Shown: in pieces, positions 43,978 through 53,394 of the stretch | Layout of the letters: each line of letters starts with the position of its first letter | How positions within the stretch are numbered: position 1 is the stretch's first letter | Assembly (NCBI RefSeq): GCF_022605165.1 | Contig: NC_063068.1 | Location: forward strand, 558,001-622,000 | DNA: 64,000 nt | Source: Purpureocillium takamizusanense | Taxonomy: Eukaryota; Ascomycota; Sordariomycetes; Hypocreales; Ophiocordycipitaceae | Reading direction: 5' to 3' | Notes under the pieces: generated by a model | The model's input: the letters and a program-made list of their open reading frames with translations, nothing else | What the model was told of the DNA's origin: nothing | Database searches by the model: none | Position numbers and translations under genes: made by a program

Positions 43978-46900
43978 ATGGCCCAACCATCCACCGATAT
44001 GGCCTTGGTTCGCCTTGAATCCTTATCGCTGGATGATGGTCCGGACCAGCGACGGGATGAGATGACACGTCCTGAACCCGTGGCTGAGCCCTCCGGCGTA
44101 TCTCTCGACATTTCTCTGGTTTCCACAAATCCTGATGCCGACCCTCTGCTTGAACATGTATCCTCCCCCAGTCATCATCAATCTGGGCAAGTCACCCCAG
44201 TGTCACGAGCGTCGCCGGAATCAGTGGACGAGTCCTTTGACCTCTCTTTTGACTTCTCGTTTGCCTCCACGGCCTCTGGTGCGTATGTCTTTGGCCAACC
44301 ATCTAGCCGGCTTGCTCCCCCGTCTCCCACGCCGGCGGGAAGAGAACAAGCTGGGCATGAGCTGTTCACGTTTCGATCGCTTCACAACATCACTCCTGAG
44401 CCACGATCCACCGACTGGCCAAGAACCTTCAATCCACTACCTGCGCGGCCGGTTTCGGCGGATAGGTCTTCTGAGCTTCTAGAACCGGGAATAGCTTCAC
44501 CTCGCCCTCAGCCCGCTGCAGCCGTTCCGGCATCGGACGCAACCCCTGCTACTATCCAATCTTCTTCGGCCTCAACCCACGAGCAACCCAGTCCACCCGT
44601 AGCTCCAATTCCAGGCCGCGCTGGGTTTACTCGTCATCAGCCGCCTCCTGACTTCAGTTTCGAGCCACGAATCGCTCCCCGGTTCCGACGCATCCATCCA
44701 CTCCCTGCACGATCGGCTTCGAGGTCGCCTAGACCAAAGATGTCTCCAGATCTGCCAAAACCGGGCACATTTTCACTTGGCTCTCAGCCCGACGGAATTG
44801 GTCTCGAATCGGAATCAGCCCCAACCGTCCAATCTTCTCCGGCTGCAACCCAAGAGCAATCCAGCCCACCTGTGTCTCCACCTGCAAACGGCACTGTCAG
44901 TTCAGACTCAACTCCTCAGCCTCCAACACAACCCATCCCATATGATGCCAAAGATGAGGCGGCGCCGGCTCATGAACTGTTTACGTCCACCTTCCAAGAC
45001 GCTCTCAAAGATGGCCGCAAGATCTCCGAAGATGCGGTCGCGGCCATAGAAGGCGCAATGCAAGCCAGCACGGCAGCGTCTACTGTAGAGTTGCGCCAGC
45101 TTCTGCACACCGCGAAAGCCCTGACATCATTCGAATGCACGGACACGCGCACGATTGCTGTGTTGGGAGACTCAGGAGAAGGTACGCACCAATCATCAAA
45201 AACAGTCCACTTGATGATTCTGACGCCATGTCATAGGTAAAAGCAGCCTCATCAACGCCCTGCTTCACTGTCCAGGTGTGGCTCAAACGGTACGTTCCCC
45301 TTCCAGGAGCGCAGGTGGTCCCAGTTGCTGAAGCCGGTGGCACAACAGAGTGACGCTGGATCCGCATGCACGTCCGTCGTGACAGAGTACCGCCAGAAAA
45401 AGGCCGAGCATTCCGCCCCCATCACCGTCGAAGTCGACTATCTCTCGGCTTCTGAGATTGAAGACCTCATACGTGAACTCCTGTACAGCTACCGGCAGCT
45501 ATTCCTCCCCCTTGTTAACTCGTCATCGACTTCGGAAGAGGACTTTACCAGGTGCGAGCGGGAATCAGAGAAGGCTTGGTCTACTCTGCAGGCTGCTTTC
45601 AAGCACAAGACTCAATTCACAGAGAACTACGCGCGGGACACATCTGAGGGCGCTGTGGAGAGGATATCTAGCCAACTGATTCAATGGGCAAACGAGCTCG
45701 AATGGCCGGATAATGGGCGAGATGGCCGTTGGGTCACCACGGCGACGACAGCAGAAGAGTGTGTTGAACAGACCAAGCGGTTCGCGCAGGACAAGTATTG
45801 GCCCTTCACCAAGATCATCCGGTATTACCTCTTCCACCCCCCTTTGCCCACATATTGCTAACGGCAGGCCATGTGAAGTGTGTATCTCAGCTCGCAAGTC
45901 CTCAAGACGGGAGTGGTTCTCGCCGATCTGCCTGGTCAGTATCCTCCAGTAATACACTCAGAGGAACAGGCAAAATCCCTGACACGAGATAGGCCTCCAT
46001 GACACAAACTTGGCACGTGTTCGAGCAACTCAAGACTACCTTCTGAAGTGCGACAACATCCTCATCGTGGCCAAGATCTCACGAGCAATCACGGATCAAT
46101 CCCTCAAGTCGTCGCTGTTTTATGTTCTTTCTCGGCATATGCCTTTGGAGTGGGACCAGTCGGGCGCACAGAGGATGAAAATAGCTGTCGTCTGTACCAA
46201 AGCCGAGGTAAATGCTGCACGCGCTCCTCAGACTGCACCATATCCTTACATCTCTCTAGGAGATCAACATAAACACGGCGAGAACAGAATTTTGTGGTCC
46301 GGGCAAGATAATCTCGACCGAGACAATGAAGCAGCTGGACGATGAAATCGACAAGGCAAAGGCTTCAGGTGACAGGAAGAGAAAGAAGCGCGCCAAACTG
46401 CAGTACGTCGTCATCCCACTCCTAAACCCACATGATAAATGACGCTCTAACGCCATCCAAGGCAGCAACTGGCCCTCATTCGGGCCAGGGCGCAGCACGT
46501 GAAAGAAAACCTCCAGCTTGCCTACTCCTCGAAGATGAGGGGCAGCAAACTAGAGGTCTTCTGCGTCTCCAGTGCCTGGTATGAGAAGTATTGTCCCAAA
46601 GGCAATGTAGAGCTTGTGCAAGGAAGCGGCATCCCCGATTTGCGACGTTTCTGCCATACCGTCGTGGCGGACATACATTTGAACGAGGCAAAGCAATTCC
46701 TCAAACCAAAGCTCTCGGGTCTTCTCAACTCACTTGATCTATACGCGCGCTCAAACATGACGAGGAGCGACGAAGCCAGCAAGGCTAGAGCGGGCTACGC
46801 AGCAATCGTCAAGGACCTAGATGGGGTCGTTAGAGAGGTAATGCCTGCCAGCGCCGGGACTGCGGCATACCTATCAGCATTGCTCATGGTTACTCACGAA

Positions 46901-48253
46901 TCGTTTAGAATAAATCCTTGGCAGACACTTTTCGGCGGGATTGTAAGAGGAGCTTCGAGGACCAGATCCTGACGTTCTTCGGTAAGCTGGAAAGCCCCCA
47001 CGCCACATTCCGTGCCGCGAACAAGTGCCAAGTGCTAACGTGCTACGGTTGAAGATCGGCGGGGACACCATTGGGAGGCAGCGGCGACTAATGAAGGGCG
47101 AAAATGGGATAGCAAACAGGTAAGTCCTTGTGCCTGGGCCAAAAAAAGAAGATCAAGCTAAACATGTCCCAGGAGTGGCATTCGTGTATTCCGCAGCCCA
47201 ACCCCGAGCACTTGGATGGGCTCAACTGACACTGGCCCTGCAGCTCAAATCAATGCTTGGTGTCTTAACAACGGTGACCACCAGACCACCAGAAAGCCCC
47301 GTGAGAATTGGAACGCCAACATCATTTGGAAGATGCGCGCGGAGCTTGAGTCACCATGGGATATTCTCGAGGAAGAGGCTGTAGATATTTTCTCCGCAGT
47401 CCTCAAGGAATCGACACGTGTTTTAGGGGCTATGAAGGAAAGCATGCGACGTAAGTGTTTCCACACGGCCTCGTTATACGGCATATGTATGGGACAGCTT
47501 ACACGAATGTATCACGATAGGCGACGCGCCGCTCCACTCCACTTGTTCGCTTCTCACTGGTATAGACTGCCGGCTGCAACTGCTCGAGTATGAATTCTGG
47601 AGACACCAGAGAAAGCTTGTTGACGAATTGAGGTATAATAGCTCACGAAGCATGGCTTCTCAACGGTTGTTGCTGACGTTGAACGATAAACAGGGCCTTG
47701 AGGAGATATGCATCCGAGGCGAATCACACCTCCTTTATTCTCCAAGACATGATCCCCACGTATCGAGATGCAGTGGAACAGCACGGTGCGTCTCTCAAAC
47801 ACCCTCCTTACCACGACCTTGTCAAGCCTGGAATCGGACCGGCTTGGACTTGGTCTTCGAACGTGCCTGTCATAAACTAGGAGGGGGCAGTCGATTTGAA
47901 CGCTAGCTTACAACGAGTCGGCAGGAAATGGCAAACGAGCTCGACAAGTAGGCATTCTACGGGGCCATATCGATACCGGGGCCATGTTTGCGGAGCTCTC
48001 GGTGTTGCTCAACACGAGAGTCGATGAGATGGTTGCATCGGCAGGCATGGGGCTGGCCGGGTGTCTAGACGCTGCGTTGCGCAAAGTCAGAAGCGACGTG
48101 GACATTGCCTTTCGATGCGTCAATGGGGTGCCCGCGACAGACCCTTCTTCGCTGGACATGAAGGCCAGGCGGCGTGTAAGGGAGTTCGTGGCGGCTGTAA
48201 ACGGTCTGAAGCCGAGACACGTTGCTTTGTTACGTAGCATTGAGACATTCTGA
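43978..48253 (+). CDS. Dynamin-like / nuclear GTPase SLIP-GC-like protein
   Basis: Large P-loop GTPase with a C-terminal DUF7605-like region. 14 exons read by hand: 43978-45181, 45237-45289, 45349-45821, 45879-45934, 45993-46207, 46260-46402, 46462-46837, 46909-46981, 47055-47119, 47173-47185, 47244-47450, 47521-47632, 47694-47785, 47925-48253. Total 3411 nt, 1136 residues. Residues 1-330 are Pro/Ser-rich and internally duplicated. G1 is GDSGEGKSS (about 397-405, split by an intron), with ACTSVVTEY as the switch I region, G3 DLPG (about 593-596) and G4-like TKAE (664-667, Glu for Asp). A helical C-terminal half follows (WNANIIWKM, LRGHIDTGAMFAELS). Such genes are numerous in filamentous fungi and their function is unknown; the name comes from a mammalian relative. 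Exon 10 is only 13 nt. The last intron (139 bp) is the least certain. Confidence 0.85.
44435..44890 (+). repeat. Imperfect internal duplication in the GTPase N-terminus
   Basis: Two related blocks about 87 codons apart, each starting PLPAR and ending in an (H/Q)EQ-S-PPV motif: PLPARPVSAD ... STHEQPSPPVAP and PLPARSASRS ... ATQEQSSPPVSP. Both lie in exon 1 within the disordered region. Confidence 0.7.
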
Positions 48254-48685
48254 GTAAAAGTCGGAGTCGGGGACTGAACCCCATGTCCCGCCATGGGACG
48301 TATAATAGGTGCGTTTCTTGGTCAGCTTGCAGACTCTGAGGATCGATCTGCATGCCATACCCATATTGGTTATTATATACGTAACATTGAGCTGAATGTG
48401 TAGACGCGGAGTCATTCTACATATCCCGGCAAGACGAGCCAATTCGATTGACACATTTCATGTGCATAAGACCTCCCTGAATGCAGCTATGACGTGGCAT
48501 GGCAGCAATCTCGCGGCACCTTTCTGGCGAAGTTATATGGCGATCCCGCGCGCTTCCGTGACATCTTGCGGGGAGCGGGACGAGCGGGACGTCAACAATT
48601 CGTCATCCACAAACAATATTGAACGGCCGCTACAAGTGAGCAAATCCTTTTTTTTAAGAAAAAAAAAGGAAAGAAAATAAACATC
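48254..48685. other. Intergenic region before the 2OG oxygenase
   Basis: About 430 bp. A minus-strand box-B-like word (GGTTCAGTCCC) with short flanking complementarity at about 48259-48300 recalls a tRNA 3' half, but no acceptor stem or D arm is present. An A-rich run lies just before the ATG (48650-48675). Confidence 0.45.
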
Positions 48686-49858
48686 ATGGCCACTACTGCC
48701 GAGGTCGGGAACGTCTCCGCCGCCCCGGAAGCGGAGACGATGCAGCTCCGCCTGGCGTCCGGCAACGGCCCCATCACGCGGACCATCCGCCGCACGCCGC
48801 TCCGGGACGCGTCGCCGTCCGAGATCCCTCTCATCGACGCCTCGCCCCTGTTCAGCGACTCGTTGGCAGATCGCCAGGGCGTGGCACGCAAGATGCGTGA
48901 TGCGGCCACCAACAACGGCTTCTTCTACATCAGCGACCACGGTATCCCGGCCGAGGTGACGGACAGCGCGCACGAGGCGTGCCTGGGCTTCTTCCGCCAG
49001 GGCATGGAGGTCAAGACGAAGACGGACGCGAACAAGGGCATACTTCACAACGGATACCGCGCGCCGGGCACGCAGAGACTCAACCCGGCCGAGGGCGTCG
49101 ACGTCCGCGAGGCGTACAGGATTCGCTACGATCCTCGCATGGACCCGGCCGTTGCGGACCCGTCGAGCATCCCGGAGCACGCGGCCAAGTATTTACATGC
49201 CCCCAACTCGCCCTGGGAGAGCACGGAGAAGTTGCCACACTTCAAGGAGTCGTTTGTGCGCTACTTCCAGGCCAGCCTCGTCCTGGCGCGCGCTCTGACC
49301 CGGGCCTTTGCGCTGTCACTGGGACTCGACGAGGACGCCTTTGACGACAAGGTGCAATACCCAAACGCCTCGTTTGCGCTCAACTACTATCCCCCTCTCC
49401 CCGGAGGCAGCGATAGCAGCGGCGGCGGCGGCGACAAGGCCACGGCGACGTTGGCGCCAGGGGATCCCGACGCGCGCGTGTCCATCGGGTCGCACACCGA
49501 CTTCCAGCTCTTCACGATCCTGTGGCAGGACGACAACGGCGGACTGCAGGTGCTGAACCGCCAGGGCCAGTGGATCGGGGCGCGGCCGGTGAAGGGCACC
49601 TTTGTGGTCAACATCGGCGACTACATGCAGCACATCACCAACGGCCTGTACGTGAGCACGGTCCACCGCGTGCAGAACTGGAGCGGGCGCGAGAGGGTGA
49701 GCATCGCCTTCTTCTGGGGCTTCGGGCTGCACGACAGCTGTCGCGTGCTCGACAGTTGCGTGGCCGAGGGGGAGGAGAACAAGTACGACGAGATGAGGTG
49801 CATAGACTGGTTCAACCGCAGGTTCGAAAACATGCTGGATTTGAGCGAGCAAAAGTGA
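48686..49858 (+). CDS. 2-oxoglutarate/Fe(II)-dependent dioxygenase, isopenicillin-N-synthase-like
   Basis: Intronless, 390 residues. The N-terminal DIOX_N domain shows IPLIDASPLF and NNGFFYISDHGIP. The double-stranded beta-helix core has the iron ligands HTD (in GSHTDFQLFTILWQD) and the distal His in TVHRVQNWSG, with the 2-oxoglutarate-binding RxS as RERVSIAFF. A Gly/Ser-rich loop (GGSDSSGGGGDK) sits before the HTD strand. Members of this group in fungi mostly have unknown substrates; some hydroxylate specialised metabolites. It follows the GTPase by 430 bp on the same strand, but nothing links their functions. Confidence 0.9.
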   Translation: MATTAEVGNVSAAPEAETMQLRLASGNGPITRTIRRTPLRDASPSEIPLIDASPLFSDSLADRQGVARKMRDAATNNGFFYISDHGIPAEVTDSAHEACLGFFRQGMEVKTKTDANKGILHNGYRAPGTQRLNPAEGVDVREAYRIRYDPRMDPAVADPSSIPEHAAKYLHAPNSPWESTEKLPHFKESFVRYFQASLVLARALTRAFALSLGLDEDAFDDKVQYPNASFALNYYPPLPGGSDSSGGGGDKATATLAPGDPDARVSIGSHTDFQLFTILWQDDNGGLQVLNRQGQWIGARPVKGTFVVNIGDYMQHITNGLYVSTVHRVQNWSGRERVSIAFFWGFGLHDSCRVLDSCVAEGEENKYDEMRCIDWFNRRFENMLDLSEQK

Positions 49859-50327
49859 GCAAGCACTCGCGAAATTGACGGGGAGTTTGATTGTCAACAA
49901 TGTGAGTAATAGTCCATGATCTGGGGTAAAACACTTTGGCGACGGTGGTTGGGGGCACGTTTGCCAAATCGTATGACCAAGTGGCACGGCAGCGTATTCA
50001 AAGTCGAGCTCAACGGACGAACTGAGAATGAATGGCGAGAATTAGTGTCCATAGGAATAAAAGTTCTTTGCTCCTTTGACAATGCCTTGTTTTTATGTAG
50101 CGCGGCGAGAGGAGCTGACGTTGCAAGGGATTGCTGATGCGAATTGATGAGTTGTTGGCGATTTGAGGCGAGGTTCCACATCCCTCTTTTGGACGCTTAC
50201 ATAACACCACGGACCCTGTGCGACCAGCCAATCATGGCGCCGCGACGCCTTGAAATTCTTCGCCCAACTCGACAAGGTCCGTTCGTTACGCCCGCGACAA
50301 CCTCACCGGCCCAGCGCGCGTGCAACA
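49859..50327. other. Intergenic region upstream of uL23m
   Basis: About 470 bp; probable promoter and leader of the mitoribosomal gene. No gene seen. Confidence 0.5.
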
Positions 50328-51072
50328 ATGGCCGAAGCAGTAAAGGCGGCGGCCCGCCAATTACCGGCGTTCAAGCTGGGGCAGAAGCAGGTGTTTCTGT
50401 GAGTCTCGGCCTTGGACTCTGCTGCGGCGCGCACCGTCACGCGACTGATGGATGCGTCGTGGCACGACCAACCCTCCCTCTCATGCCCCTCGCTGACCAC
50501 GAGTCCACCGCAGACCAAACCATGTCATCACCTTCCTCCGCAAGGAGCACCTCCCCCCGAACGAAGCCTGCTTCCAGGTGCCGCTCCGCTTCACCAAGTT
50601 CGACCTGCGAGACTACCTGTGGAACCTGTACGGCGTCGAGGTGCGGACGGTGCGCTCGTACGTCAAGCCGCAGCCGCTCACGCAGCGCGACTCGCACTCG
50701 CGGTCCTGGTACCGCCCGCGGCCGCTCAAGATCATGACGGTCGAGCTGGCCAAGCCCTTCCAGTGGCCCGAGCTGCCGACCAACCTCGAGCCCTGGAGCA
50801 ACGAGCTGTGGAAGATGCGCGAGGACCTCATGGACAAGCGCAACGAGGACCAGGTGCGCCAGCAGTCCTTCCAGATCCCACTCAAGAGCCAGGAGCCCCA
50901 GTCGAAGGAGAGGAAGGAACTGGCCGCGCTGGCCGGCCAGATGCTCAGGGGCGAGGTCAAGTGGTCCAACGACGCCGTGCTGGACCCCAAATGGGACGCC
51001 GTGCTGGCCAAGAGCGCTGCGGTGGCGCCGCGGGGGACGACACCGAACAAGGACGAGACGACGCTGCCCTGA
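50328..51072 (+). CDS. MRP20: Mitochondrial large-subunit ribosomal protein uL23m
   Basis: Mitochondrial 54S subunit protein of the uL23 family, located near the polypeptide exit tunnel. Two exons: 50328-50398 and 50514-51072 with a 115-bp intron, giving 209 residues (yeast Mrp20 is 263). Splicing joins KQVFL to PNHVITFLRKEHLPPNEACF. The uL23 core continues as VPLRFTKFDLRDYLWNLYGV and VRTVRSYV. A C-terminal extension rich in charged and Gln residues contacts other mitoribosomal parts in yeast. The N-terminus (MAEAVKAAARQLPAFKLGQK) is basic and amphipathic, fitting mitochondrial import. Confidence 0.92.
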
Positions 51073-51292
51073 ACTCTCCCGACCGGATGGATCAAAATGA
51101 ATATGAAAGCGAAGGCGACATTGTAAAGGCATATTGAAACAGAGGATTGCTGCCGCGGCGACGGCATGGTACCATGTATGATTAGCGGGCACCCACAAAG
51201 ATGTACATTACCGTGGCCATTGGCTGGGCCACGACTACTGCCGGCAATGCAAACAAGCCCAAAAAGAAATCATGAATGCTCATTGAGCCAAA

Positions 51293-52450
51293 TCATCCTC
51301 GCGCCTCTAATTGTTCCTGACCCGTGACCGGCTCCCAGTACGTGGCATCTTGAAACTGCAACACCTGGTCCCCCCAGCTCCACCACCCAGCCGTCAGGTT
51401 CCGCGCGAAAACTTCCAGGCCGACGTAGTCACGGCCCAGCACGTCTTCGAAGAGGCATCGCAGACTGGGCTTCCTCGAGTGCACGTCCGGACACGCGACC
51501 AGGACCTTGGGCGCCAGGCCGGGCGGTGTCCTGGCGCCGCGCCTCTTGGCGACGAGGAGCCGCTCCCAGGGCTTCCTCCACTGCGAGTCGACGGGGTAGA
51601 GCGGCTCGCCCGACGCGGCGACCTTGAGCCACGTCCACTCGACGGCGGGCTCGAGCCCCCAGGCGGCGAAGAGCCCCGTGGCAGGCGCGGTGAGCAGCTC
51701 CGCGGCGCGCGCCTTGTTGGTGATCCACACGGCGACGAGCCCGTCCGGGGCGAGGTGCGCGGCGACGGGGACGGCGGCGAGAAGGTCCCGCGCCTGCGGC
51801 ATGGTCGCGGCCGTGGCATACCGGTCGCCCTGGTTGCGGCGACGGCGGGCTGAGCGGTTGGGCCACGGCGGGTCGAGGACGATGAGCTGGAACTGTGGCG
51901 CGGTGTCGAGGAGCAGCTGGCGCGATGCCTGGATCATGCCGTGGATATACCTGGCTCCCGGCGGCACGAGCGTAGTGGAGGAGGAGGGTGAGGGCGAGGA
52001 AGAAGTCTCTGCCGGCTTGGGATCCAATTCAACGACAGGGTCTCGCTGTTGTTGAGCAGCATCGCCAGCGGGACTGGCGGCGAGACGAGGCAGATGGAAG
52101 GGTCCATGGTGATGCTCGCGGATCAGCCGCAGGGCACTCTCGACGGCAGCGGCGGTCATGAGATCGGCGAGCTGCGCGGCGGGCGACTGCTCCGACGGGA
52201 CATGCGCCGCGCCGCCGGCCCCGCGCCCGCGCCCTCGCCCGTCCGACCCATGTCTCCGGTGTCTCGAGGGCTCCGGCGTCGGGAGCGGCGCTGGCGGCGG
52301 GGGGCCCGAGTAGACGCGACGCGTCGGGGCGTGGCCGGGCGGGACCTGGCCCTCCTCGAGGGAGCGGGGGATGTCGACGAGGACGACGGACCTGTCTTTG
52401 GACGCGAAGAGCACGCTGGAGGACGGCGCGGCAAGGGCGGGCTGGGGCAT
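51293..52450 (-). CDS. MT-A70 family methyltransferase, METTL4-like
   Basis: SAM-dependent adenine-N6 methyltransferase of the MT-A70 superfamily. Intronless, 385 residues. The catalytic DPPW motif lies in QLIVLDPPWPNRS (about 190-200). The MT-A70 fold continues with a HLAPDGLVAVWITNKAR strand-helix, VEWTWLKVAASGEP, KPWERLLVAKR, and HSRKPSLRCLFEDVLG with a C-terminal FARNLTAGWWSWGDQVLQF. This order and the terminal GWWSWGDQVL-type ending match METTL4 rather than METTL3/IME4. METTL4 homologues methylate U2 snRNA (m6Am) or are proposed to make DNA 6mA. The first 150 residues are Pro/Arg-rich. Convergent with uL23m, 220 bp apart. Confidence 0.9.
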   Translation of the reverse strand: MPQPALAAPSSSVLFASKDRSVVLVDIPRSLEEGQVPPGHAPTRRVYSGPPPPAPLPTPEPSRHRRHGSDGRGRGRGAGGAAHVPSEQSPAAQLADLMTAAAVESALRLIREHHHGPFHLPRLAASPAGDAAQQQRDPVVELDPKPAETSSSPSPSSSTTLVPPGARYIHGMIQASRQLLLDTAPQFQLIVLDPPWPNRSARRRRNQGDRYATAATMPQARDLLAAVPVAAHLAPDGLVAVWITNKARAAELLTAPATGLFAAWGLEPAVEWTWLKVAASGEPLYPVDSQWRKPWERLLVAKRRGARTPPGLAPKVLVACPDVHSRKPSLRCLFEDVLGRDYVGLEVFARNLTAGWWSWGDQVLQFQDATYWEPVTGQEQLEARG

Positions 52451-52852
52451 GGGGGGATTGGGTGAGGTGAGGTGAGTGTCGAGGATTCTACAGATTCAGT
52501 TGTATGTCACAAGTACAAGTACAAGTACAGTACACAAGTACAAGTACTATTCGGGCAGACATACGTCACTTCGTCGTCCGTACTACCGAGCATCAAACAA
52601 GCGACCATGACCTCGCCCGTGTCAGAAAGAGACACACGGTCTGTTTTGATAGCCTTTTCTTTTGCCCTTTGTGGATCAAGTGGTATCATTGAATGACTGA
52701 CATTTGTAGGCAAAGACGTCGCGCAAAGACTCGTCTCGTCGCCGAATTGATTGACCGCCATATGCCCAGATAACAGCTCCCCTGCGTCTTAAGTGGGAGC
52801 AAAGTGCCAAATCTGTTGGGTCATGTCGCTCTTGGCATTATAGATAGCGACG
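52451..52852. other. Upstream region of the METTL4-like gene
   Basis: About 400 bp, with a TACAAG microsatellite at 52509-52548 within 100 bp of the methyltransferase ATG. No gene. Confidence 0.5.
52509..52548. repeat. TACAAG hexanucleotide microsatellite
   Basis: Five copies of an ACAAGT/TACAAG unit interrupted once by CAGTACA. It lies in the probable promoter or leader of the METTL4-like gene. Confidence 0.85.
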
Positions 52853-53394
52853 CTACGATTCGGCACACGTTAGCACTCTGCAAACATGATGATTGGGGCC
52901 AGGAGTGAGAGAGAGATGGGGGAGGGGCTCCGCTACAAAAACGTACCGTATAAGCCACGCGGGATTGCGATGGCTGCGTTTATACTTGAAATCCACCGAT
53001 TTCCAAGCGTTCATGGCGGCGTCGACGGAGTCAAACTCGACCCACCAGGTTTCGCAGCCCTTGAACGTGATTCCCTCGGTCGAGGGGTGCGACTCGTGGA
53101 GCAGGGTGTCGGCGATAAAGTTGGTCGTGTCGTCTATCCCCTCCCATTCGAGCCCGGCCCGTTGGAATTCCAGGATCAAATAAAACATCCTGACCAGCTC
53201 GACCGCTATGGCTCCTTTCCAGTCGTCTGTCCAGTGTCAGAGTTCGTTCTAATCGTCAAATATAGAGAAGCCGAGTGCAACCCGCCACGGCGCAAGGAAT
53301 AAGAAAGCAGACCAGCTGGGAGCGCAAGTCGCAAACATAGTAGCCGCCCAGAGGGATAATAAATCCCGTCTCTTCCATGTCCTCTATCGGGCAT
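52853..53394 (-). CDS. Small orphan gene, function unknown
   Basis: Three-exon model 53394-53313, 53226-52947, 52877-52853, giving 128 residues. The two introns (86 and 69 bp) end in GACAG and TTTGCAG; the second starts GTACGT and removes an unrelated frame to give a short RVLTCAES end. The central part (WKGAIAVELVRMFYLILEFQ, TTNFIADTLLH, KGCETWWVEFDSVDAAMNAW) reads as a compact folded domain with two Trp-rich strands. I do not recognise the family. The first exon is uncertain: another frame there (CPIEDMEETGFIIPLGGYYV) also looks protein-like and could belong to the true upstream exon with a different donor. Confidence is in the central exon. Confidence 0.45.

Noticed and set aside
48255..48330. 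tRNA-like sequence on the minus strand
   Set aside because: Only a box-B-like GGTTCAGTCCC and part of a T stem are present, with G instead of the invariant A in the loop; no matching acceptor stem, D arm or anticodon arm.
24208..49858. A secondary-metabolite cluster formed by the AKR, FAD oxidase, MDR dehydrogenase and 2OG oxygenase
   Set aside because: They are separated by BUB3, eIF2-alpha, IMP2, a carrier and an F-box gene, and no backbone synthase, transporter or cluster regulator is present.
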